Part shown: in pieces, positions 1 through 8,963 of the stretch
How positions within the stretch are numbered: the stretch's first letter is position 1
How the letters are laid out: the number at the start of each line of letters is the position of its first letter
Origin: Bacteriovoracales bacterium
GTDB lineage: Bacteria; Bdellovibrionota; Bacteriovoracia; Bacteriovoracales; Bacteriovoracaceae
Length of the DNA: 64,000 bases
Assembly (NCBI GenBank): GCA_030149295.1
Contig: JASBRV010000082.1
Location: 25,184-89,183, forward strand
Reading direction: 5' to 3'
Notes under the pieces: model-generated
Database searches by the model: none
What the model was told of the DNA's origin: nothing
The model's input: only the letters and a program-made list of their open reading frames with translations
Made by a program: the position numbers and the translations under genes

Positions 1-1182
1 CTCAATCTTTTGGATCAATTCTCAAAAAATGAGGATCTACTTGAAGATTACCAGGCTCATTTTAATCAGTATCAAGAATTAACAAATGATATTAAGGGCC
101 TTGAAATTAAAGTCACCAACAAAAGGCAGCGGGAAGATTATTTAAAATTTCAGATAGAAGAACTCTCAAGGCTTAACCCGACACCCCAAAGGGAAGAAAG
201 CCTAATTAACCTTAAACACAAGCTACTTAACGCCGAGACTTTAACCCAGTCCTTAGATAAACTTAAAAATCTCTGCAGTGAGGGAGAAGATAATATTTTA
301 TCCTCTTTAAAGAAGGCTCAAAAACTTGGTGAAGAACTCCATGATTTTTTAACACCCACTTTATTTGAGCAACTTGGAGAATCTATTAACCTATTTGAGG
401 ATTTTTCCTTCTCTTTAACGGCCTTGGACCTAGAGCAAGAGAGTAATACCGACCTTGATCAAATTTTAGAGGAGCTTGACCTCTATCAAAAGTTAAAGCG
501 AAAGTTCAATTGTGATACTGCAGGTCTTCAGGAAATTAAATCTAATATTGAGAAAGAATTAGATAGTCTCTCCCTTTTAGATAACCAACTAAAAGAAAAA
601 AGAAAAGTAATCTCCAATATTGAAAATGATTTACTCCGAATTTCCTTAGAACTACATCAAAGAAGGGTGGCTTCTAAAAAGTTACTCGAAAAGAAAATCA
701 CTGTAGGCTTACATGGCCTCAATATGGAAGGGGCAACTTTCGAAATTCAGATTAATAAATCCGAGGTATTTAACCAATGGGGGATGTCTCAGGTATTTTT
801 TATGGCCGAGACAAACCGAGGAGAAGGATTCTTTAAAATTAAAGAAATTGCCAGTGGTGGGGAATTGAGCCGAATATTATTGTGTCTCAGACAAATTGTT
901 GCCAGTGATGACACTATAAACATTTTCTTTTTTGACGAAATTGATACCGGTATTGGTGGTGAAACCGCTATCAAGATTGCAGAAGCCCTGAAGAAAGTTA
1001 GCCAAAACGGCCAAGTTTTGGCGATCACTCATCTGGCACAAATTGCTAAATCTGTAGATGAAATCATATATGTAGCCAAAAAGAGCCAGCAAAAAGATAA
1101 AGACCTACGAACCATTAGTTATGTTGAGAACAAAAGAGGAAAAGACCGAGATCATGTGATTTCAACTCTTGCTGGGCTATAG
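1..1182 (+). CDS. recN: DNA repair protein RecN, C-terminal part (5' end outside window)
   Basis: SMC-like ATPase of double-strand break repair in the cytoplasm. The reading frame is open from base 1, so the N-terminal Walker A half lies upstream; the TTG at base 10 is an internal codon, not the start. The visible part begins in the long coiled coil (rich in Lys, Glu and Leu), then enters the C-terminal ATPase lobe. There the ABC signature SGGELSR, the Walker B/D-loop FFDEIDTGIGGE and the switch-region ITHLAQIA are intact. The stop overlaps the stop of the convergent lpxH-like gene in a palindromic CTATAG, with no terminator between them. The family call is firm because signature, Walker B and D-loop occur in RecN order and spacing. 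Confidence 0.95.
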   Translation, partial: LNLLDQFSKNEDLLEDYQAHFNQYQELTNDIKGLEIKVTNKRQREDYLKFQIEELSRLNPTPQREESLINLKHKLLNAETLTQSLDKLKNLCSEGEDNILSSLKKAQKLGEELHDFLTPTLFEQLGESINLFEDFSFSLTALDLEQESNTDLDQILEELDLYQKLKRKFNCDTAGLQEIKSNIEKELDSLSLLDNQLKEKRKVISNIENDLLRISLELHQRRVASKKLLEKKITVGLHGLNMEGATFEIQINKSEVFNQWGMSQVFFMAETNRGEGFFKIKEIASGGELSRILLCLRQIVASDDTINIFFFDEIDTGIGGETAIKIAEALKKVSQNGQVLAITHLAQIAKSVDEIIYVAKKSQQKDKDLRTISYVENKRGKDRDHVISTLAGL

Positions 1183-1932
1183 AACGTAGTGAGAAATTTC
1201 ACCATCTTTAAAGGTCGTGATGGTCTTTGTTTTAGGAAAAAAACCGTTATTCGAGTAAACTCCATCATCGGTCTTGAAAAGGTCGAGGCAATGGCTATGC
1301 CCACAAATGAGACTGTCTACATTGTAATTATTTTTTGCTTCTAAATATGTTCTTCTAAAACGGTCTTTGATTAATTTATCCGCCTGATTATCACTATAGC
1401 TGGCCATATTGTGTCGTCTTGATTTTTCAGATGCAGACCTACCTATCCTATCGACAATTTCAAATGGAACAATGTAATTGGCTAAAAAGTAAATAGGTTT
1501 TGACCGAATTAACTTTCTATATTTTTGATAACGTGGATTTTCAATTTCAATTTCATCTCCATGTGCAAATAATATTTTCATTCCATTATATTCTCTTACC
1601 AATGGCCGCTCTCGATAGACCCAACTTTCATTTGGTAATGACCATTTCTTTTTGATGAGCTTAATGAGTTTTCCATAATGAAAGTCATGATTCCCTTCAA
1701 ACTGAATGATTTTTTTTCCTTTTTTCACTTCATCAGACAAGCTTTCAAAGACATCACCAAACTTTTTCAAATAACCTTCATGGGAGCCAACCAGCAAATC
1801 AAAGATATCCCCAAGAAGGTAGATTTCACTAGCCTCTTTTACTGGTTGACTAGCCAAAAAATCTAGAAATAATTTTTCTTGATTGTCGCCTGGATCTTTA
1901 ATGTGAACATCTGAAATAGCTACAAAACTCAT
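1177..1932 (-). CDS. LpxH-like metallophosphoesterase (UDP-2,3-diacylglucosamine hydrolase family)
   Basis: Calcineurin-type metallophosphoesterase of 251 residues. The five metal-binding blocks are all visible: DVH at residues 8-10, GDIFD at 41-45, GNHD at 80-83, His124 in AHGDE, and GHSH at 211-214. LpxH-type enzymes cleave UDP-2,3-diacylglucosamine to lipid X at the inner face of the inner membrane. The basic stretch around residues 160-195 could be the membrane-facing cap seen in that family. The family is clear, but the exact substrate is inferred: LpxH2/YbbF-like relatives of unknown substrate look much the same, and no other lpx gene is nearby. Confidence 0.75.
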   Translation of the reverse strand: MSFVAISDVHIKDPGDNQEKLFLDFLASQPVKEASEIYLLGDIFDLLVGSHEGYLKKFGDVFESLSDEVKKGKKIIQFEGNHDFHYGKLIKLIKKKWSLPNESWVYRERPLVREYNGMKILFAHGDEIEIENPRYQKYRKLIRSKPIYFLANYIVPFEIVDRIGRSASEKSRRHNMASYSDNQADKLIKDRFRRTYLEAKNNYNVDSLICGHSHCLDLFKTDDGVYSNNGFFPKTKTITTFKDGEISHYVL

Positions 1933-2090
1933 ATGTAAGATTATAGCAGGTTATGAAGAAAGCCCCAAGAAACCTCCCCAGCAAAGGGCACTCACTAGGG
2001 AGGATGGGCTTAATGAGATCAGTTGACCATTGCTCAAAACCAAAAGATCTCAATATATAATTTTTTTACATTTGTTATTTTGATTTAAAG

Positions 2091-2114
2091 TAGGGAGGTT
2101 GCATGACCTCCCCA
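2091..2114 (-). terminator. Hairpin terminator after flagellin 1
   Basis: A 7-bp inverted repeat (GGGAGGT at 2093-2099, ACCTCCC at 2106-2112, 6-nt loop) lies 10-30 bases past the flagellin 1 stop. The minus-strand sequence after the stem is AT-rich but has no strong T-run, so termination may be partial. Confidence 0.5.
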
Positions 2115-2123
2115 CTTAATAAT

Positions 2124-2957
2124 TTATCCAACAAGTCTTAAAGCATTGTTTGGAAGTTGATTAGCTTGAGCTAGTGTAGAAATACCAGCTTGCTTAACAA
2201 CCATATCTGATGCCAACTTAGCTGATTCTGCTGCAACATCTACATCTTGAATAACAGATCTAGCACTATCTTGGTTGATTGTTTGAATCTCTAAGTTAGA
2301 GACAGTTGAGTTAAGTCTTGATTGAATGGCGCCAAGATTTGCTCTTTGACCCGAAACAGTGTTGATTGCCTCGTCAATATTCTCAATCGAATCCAATGCA
2401 GAGTCTTTATCAGAAACTCCTGTACCAGAAATCCCAATATTACTTGCACTTGCATTTGACTCACTTGAGTCGAAACTTATTCGGTTTTGCTCTCCAGAAA
2501 AAGCCCCCACTTGAAAATCAAGAGTTCCACTACCTTCACCGTTGAGTAGTTTAGCTCCATTGAAGGTCGTTGCCTCGCTAATACGGTCAACTTCTGTTAC
2601 GAGCTGTTGATATTCTTTGTCGAGGAACCCTCTTTCATTCTCGCCAACAGTATCTGAAGATGCCTGAATAGTTAATTCTCTCATTCTAGTAAGGATATTT
2701 GTGACCTCATTAAGTCCACCCTCAGCTGTTTGGATGAGAGAAATACCGTCGTTAGCATTTCTGGTTGCTTGCCTCAAGCCCTTTGTTTGTGCTTCGAGGT
2801 TAGTAGCAATCGCTAAACCTGCAGCATCATCTGCTGATTTAGTAATTCTCTTACCACTTGATAATTTCTCAAGAGAACTGTTTGCATTGTTTGATACTTG
2901 CTTTAGATTCTTTTGAACCGTTTGTGAAGCAACGTTCGTTGAAATTCGTAAGCCCAT
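2124..2957 (-). CDS. Flagellin 1
   Basis: Flagellar filament subunit of 277 residues, secreted through the flagellar export channel. The conserved D0/D1 ends are present: an N-terminal block starting MGLRISTNV with SSGKRITKSADDAAGLAI, and a C-terminal block with AESAKLASDMV and an LPNNALRL-type tail. The middle is short, so the variable D2/D3 domains are nearly absent, as in other compact flagellins. A good ribosome site (AAGGAG) precedes the ATG and a sigma-28-like promoter lies 80-106 bases upstream. It is a paralogue of the equally long flagellin at 4864-5697, and predators of this group usually have several filament subunits. Confidence 0.95.
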   Translation of the reverse strand: MGLRISTNVASQTVQKNLKQVSNNANSSLEKLSSGKRITKSADDAAGLAIATNLEAQTKGLRQATRNANDGISLIQTAEGGLNEVTNILTRMRELTIQASSDTVGENERGFLDKEYQQLVTEVDRISEATTFNGAKLLNGEGSGTLDFQVGAFSGEQNRISFDSSESNASASNIGISGTGVSDKDSALDSIENIDEAINTVSGQRANLGAIQSRLNSTVSNLEIQTINQDSARSVIQDVDVAAESAKLASDMVVKQAGISTLAQANQLPNNALRLVG

Positions 2958-3036
2958 TTTTTACTCCTTGTTTTGTTCCGTTTTACCCTAGGAACTTTTT
3001 TTAATAATCACTGACCTATTTTGTCAGACATAAAAC

Positions 3037-3063
3037 CTATCGACGCGCTCGGCTATTTCTTTA
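3037..3063 (-). promoter_or_regulatory. Sigma-28 (FliA) type promoter for flagellin 1
   Basis: On the minus strand TAAA (3060-3063), 15 bases, then GTCGATAG (3037-3044). The FliA consensus is TAAA-N15-GCCGATAA, so the spacing is exact and six of eight -10 bases match. This places the flagellin in the late flagellar class. Confidence 0.75.
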
Positions 3064-3216
3064 GTTTACAAGTCAAGTATTTGATTAAAAAAATCAAGAA
3101 ATCAAGTGATTACAAGTACTTGCGCCGCCCCCGAATTTCTATAAACAAGTATTTACCCACCTCTATATCAAGGCCAAGGGCCGTTAAAATGAGAAGAAAT
3201 ATTCGAGGCTTTAAAT

Positions 3217-4839
3217 ATGAAAGAACCAAAGATTCCTGAAAATGAGGAAGAAAGATTAAAAAAACTACGTTATTACAAGGTTCTCGATACTTTGCCAGAA
3301 AAAGAGTTTGATGATCTTGTCAATCTAGCTAGCCATATCTGTAATACGCCAATTGCTCTCGTTTCACTTGTTGATAGTGACAGGCAATGGTTCAAGGCCA
3401 AAGTTGGAATTGATGCAGAAGAAACCCCTCGTAGTATTTCATTTTGTGGTCATGCGATTAATGATAAAAAAGTTTTTGAAGTTTCTAATGCCATGGAAGA
3501 TGAGCGCTTCTGTGACAATCCTCTCGTAGTTGGTGATCCCAATATAAGGTTCTATGCAGGTGCCCCGCTTATCACACCAGATCATTACAAGATAGGTACG
3601 CTATGTGTGATCGATAGCAAAAGTCAAAAGCTCAATGCCAAACAAATAGAGCAACTTGAGGCCCTTAGTCGAATCGTTGTACAACAGTTAGAAATCAGAA
3701 TGCACAATCAAAGACTTGAAGAAGCTCTAGCCGTAAAAGATAGGATTATGTCAACAGTTGCACATGAATTAAAAAATCCTCTTAATGGTATTATGGGTAT
3801 AACTCAAATACTTTCTGATTCTAATGAGCATCCTGAAATTCAACGCGAAATGCGAGTTATCCAAGAGTGTGGTGATCACCTTTTAGAAATTATTAATGAT
3901 ATTTTAGAAATCAATCGAATTAATTCTGAAAAAGTCATCCTTAATCCCAAACCGCTTAATCTTAGATCTGAGATTCAAAATATTCTAAAGCTTATCGATA
4001 CTTCCTTCAGTCATAAAAAACTTCAAATAGAGTTCGATTTTTCTAAAGACCTTCCCGAAACAATCTTGGGGGATGGGTTAAGGATCAAACAAGTTCTTTA
4101 TAACATTATTGGAAATGCATTTAAATTTACAAAAGATGGCACTATCTTAGTTAAAACAGAATATGTGAATAATAAGAATTCAAGAGATCCAGATAAAGTC
4201 ATTATCTCTGTGAAAGATTCTGGGATTGGAATTGACGAAAAAGAATTTGACAACATTTTCAAAGAATTTGTCCAAGAGAGCAAAGAAGTCACTCAAAACT
4301 ATGGTGGAAGTGGCCTAGGCCTATCTATTGGCAAAAAACTTGCTAATTTAATGGGTGGGGATATTGAGGTTAAAAGTAAAAAAGGTGAGGGTTCAACTTT
4401 TAAATTTTCATTTAATATTTTAAATACTAGTACTTCACCTGTTGAAAATATCTTTAATAAAGCTGACCAATACAACATTCTTATTGTTGATGATAACAAT
4501 ATCAACTTAAAGGTTATCACCAAGCTTCTTAATAGGCTCGGTTTTTCTAAGGTTCAATCCACAGACAATGGTAAAGATGCTGTAATCTTGTGCAAGAACA
4601 CTCACTTTGACCTAATCTTTATGGATATTTACATGCCAGAAATGGACGGTTTAGAAGCTGCAAAAGAGATCCTTGAAAACAATTCCAAACAGAAAATCAT
4701 CGGTCTATCTGCTAATGATGTTGATTTCTTTGGAAAAAAGGCAAGCGAGGTAGGTATGGTCGATTATATTGAGAAACCTATCCAAAAAGAAGTTTTAATT
4801 AACTCATTAGAAAAATACTTAAAAAAAAGCCCCCAATAA
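3217..4839 (+). CDS. GAF-domain hybrid sensor histidine kinase with receiver domain
   Basis: Cytosolic hybrid two-component kinase of 540 residues with no membrane segment. Residues about 25-160 form a GAF sensor with the SFCGHAI motif common in soluble GAF kinases. His183 in AHELKNP is the HisKA phosphorylation site. The ATPase domain follows with N box NIIGNAFKF, G1 DSGIGI and G2 GGSGLGLSI. A receiver from about residue 417 to the end carries the acidic pair DD, phospho-acceptor Asp470 in FMDIYMPEMDG and the Lys of EKP. A GAGG site lies 8 bases before the ATG. It is transcribed opposite to the two flagellin genes that flank it, so a role in motility or attack-phase signalling is possible, but that rests on position alone. 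Confidence 0.93.
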   Translation: MKEPKIPENEEERLKKLRYYKVLDTLPEKEFDDLVNLASHICNTPIALVSLVDSDRQWFKAKVGIDAEETPRSISFCGHAINDKKVFEVSNAMEDERFCDNPLVVGDPNIRFYAGAPLITPDHYKIGTLCVIDSKSQKLNAKQIEQLEALSRIVVQQLEIRMHNQRLEEALAVKDRIMSTVAHELKNPLNGIMGITQILSDSNEHPEIQREMRVIQECGDHLLEIINDILEINRINSEKVILNPKPLNLRSEIQNILKLIDTSFSHKKLQIEFDFSKDLPETILGDGLRIKQVLYNIIGNAFKFTKDGTILVKTEYVNNKNSRDPDKVIISVKDSGIGIDEKEFDNIFKEFVQESKEVTQNYGGSGLGLSIGKKLANLMGGDIEVKSKKGEGSTFKFSFNILNTSTSPVENIFNKADQYNILIVDDNNINLKVITKLLNRLGFSKVQSTDNGKDAVILCKNTHFDLIFMDIYMPEMDGLEAAKEILENNSKQKIIGLSANDVDFFGKKASEVGMVDYIEKPIQKEVLINSLEKYLKKSPQ

Positions 4840-4848
4840 AGGGGGCTT
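4821..4848 (-). terminator. Intrinsic terminator of flagellin 2, inside the kinase 3' end
   Basis: Stem GCCCCC (4829-4834) and GGGGGC (4841-4846) with a 6-nt loop. On the minus strand it is followed by eight T residues (the A-run at 4821-4828), the classic form for flagellin 2. It overlaps the stop codon of the plus-strand kinase (4837-4839), for which it may act weakly. Confidence 0.85.
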
Positions 4849-4863
4849 CCTTAAGCTTTAAAA

Positions 4864-5697
4864 TTATCCTAAAAGTTGTAATGCAGCTGATCCAGTATTG
4901 TTTGACTGAGCCAAGACTGAAGTACTTGAAGCAGATAAAATATTTGCTTTTGCCAAGTTAGCTGTTTCTTCGGCAATGTCAGTATCGCGAATCCTAGAGT
5001 TTGCAGCAGATAAATTTTCTGATTTGATTTCTAGATTTCTTACCGTAGAAGCCATTCTGTTTTGAAGGGCACCAAGATTGGCTCTACTTTTACTAATTCT
5101 ATTAATCGCTTCATCAATTACATCTAGATTCCCTTGTGAATCCTCTTTCGTACTTACATTTAAGCCTTCAATTCCTAAGTCTCCTGCAGTTACCGACGTA
5201 CCAGATGGCTTGTATCTAATACGGTCATTGTTTTCGTCATTATAAATTCCAATCTGGAATTCCATGTCGTCACCTTGACCATTTAGAAGAGACTTTGAGT
5301 TAAACTTAGTTGATTCTGCAATTCTCTCAACCTCTGTTACCAGTTGTTGAAATTCCATATCTGAATAAGATCTCTCATCGTCACCAATAGTATCTGAAGC
5401 CGACTGTACTGATAATTCTCTCAATCTAATAAGGATATTGTTAACCTCATTCATTCCACCCTCGGCAGTTTGAATAAGAGAAATACCATCTCCAGCGTTT
5501 CTTGTGGCCTGTCTTGTACCTCTAATATCTGCTTTCAACCTTTCACTAATAGCCAATCCAGCAGCATCATCACCAGCTTTATTAATTCTGGAACCAGATG
5601 CTAACTTTTCAAGAGAGGCACTTTGATCTCTCTTAACTTGTCCAAGTGAACGTTGACTTGCAATTGATTGTACATTTGTTGCAATTCTTAAACCCAT
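4864..5697 (-). CDS. Flagellin 2
   Basis: Second flagellar filament subunit, also 277 residues. The N-terminal block (MGLRIATNV, then LASGSRINKAGDDAAGLAISE) and the C-terminal block (DIAEETANLAKANIL) are conserved, and the central part is short. It differs from flagellin 1 at many positions, so the pair is an old duplication rather than a recent copy. A strong GAGGAG site precedes the ATG. A sigma-28-like promoter is about 100 bases upstream and a terminator with a T8 tail lies just after the stop, so it is probably a single-gene transcript. Confidence 0.95.
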   Translation of the reverse strand: MGLRIATNVQSIASQRSLGQVKRDQSASLEKLASGSRINKAGDDAAGLAISERLKADIRGTRQATRNAGDGISLIQTAEGGMNEVNNILIRLRELSVQSASDTIGDDERSYSDMEFQQLVTEVERIAESTKFNSKSLLNGQGDDMEFQIGIYNDENNDRIRYKPSGTSVTAGDLGIEGLNVSTKEDSQGNLDVIDEAINRISKSRANLGALQNRMASTVRNLEIKSENLSAANSRIRDTDIAEETANLAKANILSASSTSVLAQSNNTGSAALQLLG

Positions 5698-5797
5698 ACT
5701 AATCTCCTCTAATCATAGAAATCCTCCTTGTGTGTGTCATCCAACAACCATGTTGAACATTTCAATTGCAGCTCCCCAAATTTTTGCTGCAGGAGAT

Positions 5798-5823
5798 GTA
5801 TCGGGTATTAAATTTATTATTTA
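5798..5823 (-). promoter_or_regulatory. Sigma-28-like promoter for flagellin 2
   Basis: On the minus strand TAAA (5820-5823), 14 bases, then CCCGATAC (5798-5805). It shares the CCGATA core with the FliA consensus, with a spacer one base short. It leaves a leader of about 95 bases before the ATG. Confidence 0.6.
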
Positions 5824-5890
5824 AGGAAAAAGGGAAATATTTTCCTATGATTTTGAACACTTAGCCGACCAGGCAAGTCAACTATAGGGT

Positions 5891-6352
5891 TTAACTCATT
5901 GTTTTTAGGATTTTTTCTATTGTATCTGTCGTAGAAAATCCATCTACAAAGGTAAGGCTTTTAACTTCTCCACCACTAGAAAGAACAACATCGGAGCCAA
6001 CGATCTGCTCCGGCTTCCAGTCTCCACCCTTCACCAGAACATTAGGAGACACCGCTTTTATTAGTTCAAGAGGAGTATCCTCTGTAAATATAAAAACAAA
6101 ATCAACAGCTTTTAAATTCTCTAAAAGAAAAGCCCTTTCTTTTTCACTATTAATTGGTCGTTGCTCACCCTTTAATCGTTTCACAGAGGCATCAGAATTA
6201 AGGCCAACAACTAAAATATCTCCAAGTGATTTTGCTTCATTAAGGTAAGAAACATGGCCGGCGTGAAGAATGTCAAAACAGCCATTGGTAAAGACAACTT
6301 TACGTCCTTTAATTTGCTTTTTAATGGGCTCAATGAGTTTTTGATAAGACAT
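5891..6352 (-). CDS. rfaE2: D-glycero-beta-D-manno-heptose 1-phosphate adenylyltransferase (RfaE2)
   Basis: Stand-alone adenylyltransferase half of HldE, 153 residues. It makes ADP-heptose for the LPS inner core in the cytosol. The nucleotidyltransferase motif NGCFDILHAGHVSYL sits near residues 23-38, and the later GGDW and a C-terminal TTDTIEKI-like end fit the RfaE2 family. The heptokinase half (RfaE1) is not in this window. Its stop-start junction with the downstream side of the RDD gene is essentially zero (6352/6353), so it is cotranscribed with the RDD-rsmE-prmA run. Confidence 0.9.
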   Translation of the reverse strand: MSYQKLIEPIKKQIKGRKVVFTNGCFDILHAGHVSYLNEAKSLGDILVVGLNSDASVKRLKGEQRPINSEKERAFLLENLKAVDFVFIFTEDTPLELIKAVSPNVLVKGGDWKPEQIVGSDVVLSSGGEVKSLTFVDGFSTTDTIEKILKTMS

Positions 6353-7102
6353 TTACTTTTTTATCACTCTAGTGTCTGAAAGCTTTCCTTGGAAATCCAA
6401 AAGAGTAGGTAAGCCCATAAGAAAAAGACTAAATAAAGTAATTGTCGATCGAATGAAAGACTGTCTTATTGTTGCCGGCTTTAAAGAAGAAGCTTGAGAC
6501 GTAGAAATCCCCAAAAGCCTTTTTCCAAATGTCCCAACAGGTTCTGTTAAAGAAAAATAAGTAATAAAAATTAAGGCAAATAGAGTCGCAATATAAGGTA
6601 CTGAAGAAGTGACAAACCTTAGTGCCATATCTAAGTGAAAACCACCACCTGCAATTAAAAAGAATGAATAAATCAATCCTGTCGTAACTATTGATACATT
6701 TATAAGGTCTACAAGAAATGCTGTAAACTGAGTGTCTTTTTTCGCGAGAATAGCTTTGTTCTTTTTTGTTTTGATTTTTTCTTTGGACTTTTCCTCATGC
6801 ACAACTTTTTCTTTAGCATAGAGAGCTTCAATACCAGACATTAAACTTGGATCCGAAACAGAGAGGGGTGTGTTTTGCAAATAGTCTTTTTTGGGCATTT
6901 GATGACTTACCCCGGCCGACATTACTCGTGACTGAGCTGTAGTCTTTTGGATATTTTGTTTGGGAAATTTTTCGTTTTTCTTTTTTGGCTCATGAAAACC
7001 AAGTCCCTTTGTAACGGGCTTAAAATCATATGAGTCAATATCAAACTCATCAAGATTGAGCGTAATTTTTTTACTTGATTCAGAGTGAATTTGGCCTTCC
7101 AT
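6353..7102 (-). CDS. RDD-family membrane protein with long disordered N-terminus
   Basis: 249 residues. The first ~130 are polar, rich in Lys and Ser, and look disordered. The rest holds three or four hydrophobic segments and an RDD-type core, seen as FLVDLINVSIVTTG in the first helix and GTFGKRLLGI before the last. The family's eponymous Arg-Asp-Asp is only partly kept, with D-L in the first helix. RDD proteins are inner-membrane proteins, some linked to ion antiport, but most have no known role. Position between rfaE2 and rsmE gives no specific clue, so no function is assigned. Confidence 0.75.
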   Translation of the reverse strand: MEGQIHSESSKKITLNLDEFDIDSYDFKPVTKGLGFHEPKKKNEKFPKQNIQKTTAQSRVMSAGVSHQMPKKDYLQNTPLSVSDPSLMSGIEALYAKEKVVHEEKSKEKIKTKKNKAILAKKDTQFTAFLVDLINVSIVTTGLIYSFFLIAGGGFHLDMALRFVTSSVPYIATLFALIFITYFSLTEPVGTFGKRLLGISTSQASSLKPATIRQSFIRSTITLFSLFLMGLPTLLDFQGKLSDTRVIKK

Positions 7103-7156
7103 AAAGTCTCCTGTGTCCCTTTAAATGATGACACATTTCGCAACTTCAGTAAATGC

Positions 7157-7840
7157 TCAACGCCTCGCAGCCAATCCTTGAATATGACCAGCACAATAAC
7201 CAACCGCTACTTCAGCCTTCATAATTGGGGTAGATAAACGAGAAAGTATAAAATTTTTATCACTCTTCAAGACTTCTAACTCTCTCGGATGAAAACCACC
7301 CTCAGGTCCGATAAGGAAAGAAGAAACTTCACACTCCCCAGTGTTCACTTCATTTTCCTCCGTGACAAATGCTATTTTTTTTCCAGGAATAGCCTTTATT
7401 TCGTCAAATCCTTCCAAGACCCTTACTTCAGGCAAATATGGGTTTTCACTTTGAAGCATTGAAGAAATAAGAATTTTATCGAGCCTAGAGGAAGCTTTAA
7501 ATTTCCAAGGAGAATATTTAGTATGAATTAAGTACAACGGATTTAAGCCTACTTGTACAGAAGTTCGAAAGATTGACTCTAGGTACTCACGCTTTGGAAC
7601 CCCAAGAATCAAACTTAGAGTCTCATTTCTCTCGAAATTCTGTATCTTCTGAATTTTTAAAAGAAGACTTTTCTTAGTGACATCATCAACAACAGCGAGG
7701 GCCACTAATCCATTTCCATTAAAGACCTTAGCAACATCACCAACCTTGCCTCTTGAGACATTCTTAAAGTGGTGAACTTGGTCATCTTCAATCTTAACTT
7801 CTAAAAGCTGTAAATCTAGCTCTTTAAAATAGAAATTCAC
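7157..7840 (-). CDS. rsmE: 16S rRNA m3U1498 methyltransferase RsmE
   Basis: SPOUT-class methyltransferase of 227 residues that methylates U1498 of 16S rRNA in the 30S subunit. The N-terminal PUA-like domain includes HHFKNVSRGKVGD. The C-terminal trefoil knot has the SAM-binding LIGPEGGFHPRELEVL and the end ILSRLSTPIMKAEVAVGY, where the usual LG..ILR.ETA reads LSRLSTPIMKAEVA, a mild deviation. The gene lies 10 bases after prmA, another translation-apparatus methyltransferase, consistent with one operon. Confidence 0.92.
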   Translation of the reverse strand: MNFYFKELDLQLLEVKIEDDQVHHFKNVSRGKVGDVAKVFNGNGLVALAVVDDVTKKSLLLKIQKIQNFERNETLSLILGVPKREYLESIFRTSVQVGLNPLYLIHTKYSPWKFKASSRLDKILISSMLQSENPYLPEVRVLEGFDEIKAIPGKKIAFVTEENEVNTGECEVSSFLIGPEGGFHPRELEVLKSDKNFILSRLSTPIMKAEVAVGYCAGHIQGLAARR

Positions 7841-7850
7841 GTCTCTTTAC

Positions 7851-8840
7851 CTATAAACTATTTTCATTAATGTTCTTAAAAACCATGGCAATCCAATCAC
7901 CTTTAGAGATAGTTTTCAGATGGCTTAACTTTTTATATTCCTTCAAAATGGTGTCTTCTTGATCTGCTAGTAATCCCGACACGATCAAGAAGGCTTCATT
8001 GGATAGGCTATTAAGTAATGTCTCTTTTTCATGGATTAAAACACTTTCTAAAATATTGGCAAAGACAAGAGTGTATTTTTCCTTAAGCTGAAAGCGTTCT
8101 CTAAGGACAAGAGCATGACCTTCACTATAATTTTGATACTCATTGAATTCTAGATTCATTACACAATTATCAAGAGCATCTTTATCAATATCGACAAAGT
8201 CTACAATTGCCTTTTTCTTCTTTATCGCTGCGATTCCCAAAATCCCCGATCCACAACCAAAGTCTAGGCAACGAACTCCTTCCTTAAAGTATTCCTGGAG
8301 CTCTTCAAATGCCTTTAAACATAAATAAGTCGTTTCATGGTTCCCTGTCCCGAAACCCATACCAGGATAAATATATAGATTTTGATTAGTGTCCTGACTT
8401 TTTTCCCAGGAGGGAACGACCTTTAATTGATCAGAAACATGGATTGTTTCAAAGCTTTTTCTCCAAGACTCGTTCCAGTCTTCCTTTTGCTTTTTCTCTA
8501 TCGTGCAATCAATCTTTTTCGCTTTTAGGAACTCAAGAAATGTTTTGGCCTGTACTTCGTTTTCCCAATAATACGAAACCTCACTCATATCCGCATTCGC
8601 CTCTTCAATTTTTGCTAAAATCTGATCTGGAATTTCGCCCCCACAAAAGGCGTCCCTTCCTAAGATTTTATCAACAGTTTCTTCGTTAATATTGTAATCA
8701 AGCCTTCCTTCACATGAGTACTCTGCAAAAGCCCATTCATCCAACCTCACTAAGTCCAAACCGTCTTTATTCAAAAGAACTTTTATAATGTATAAATACT
8801 CCACTATTTCCTCTTCTCTTAAATCATTGAAAATACACAT
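7851..8840 (-). CDS. prmA: Ribosomal protein L11 methyltransferase PrmA
   Basis: SAM-dependent enzyme that trimethylates ribosomal protein L11. The N-terminal half is the substrate-binding region ending in DWNESWRKSFETIHVSD, a PrmA hallmark, followed by LKVVPSW. The catalytic half has GMGFGTGNHETT and the SAM motif DFGCGSGILGIAAIKK, then the NILES segment that stands for the NPPY-like loop. At about 330 residues it is a little longer than the usual 290-300. I prefer the ATG at 8840; a GTG at 8852 is also in frame. Divergent from udk, with about 110 bases between. Confidence 0.9.
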   Translation of the reverse strand: MCIFNDLREEEIVEYLYIIKVLLNKDGLDLVRLDEWAFAEYSCEGRLDYNINEETVDKILGRDAFCGGEIPDQILAKIEEANADMSEVSYYWENEVQAKTFLEFLKAKKIDCTIEKKQKEDWNESWRKSFETIHVSDQLKVVPSWEKSQDTNQNLYIYPGMGFGTGNHETTYLCLKAFEELQEYFKEGVRCLDFGCGSGILGIAAIKKKKAIVDFVDIDKDALDNCVMNLEFNEYQNYSEGHALVLRERFQLKEKYTLVFANILESVLIHEKETLLNSLSNEAFLIVSGLLADQEDTILKEYKKLSHLKTISKGDWIAMVFKNINENSL

Positions 8841-8963
8841 TTTTCTTACCACATCTTATATGTCAAAAGAGAGTGCACTATGAAATCTTTTTAAAGAAGA
8901 AAGCTTTTCCTTTTATCTAATATCTTATCATGGGATAAGTATGGGTAATTAGGAGCTTTTAGT

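Noticed and set aside
1970..2002. Hairpin CCTCCC/GGGAGG upstream of the lpxH-like gene
   Set aside because: The loop is over 20 bases and no T-run follows; likely chance pairing.
3021..3239. Plus-strand open frame before the kinase
   Set aside because: It covers the flagellin promoter, has no ribosome site and encodes a basic low-complexity sequence; it overlaps the kinase start in another frame.
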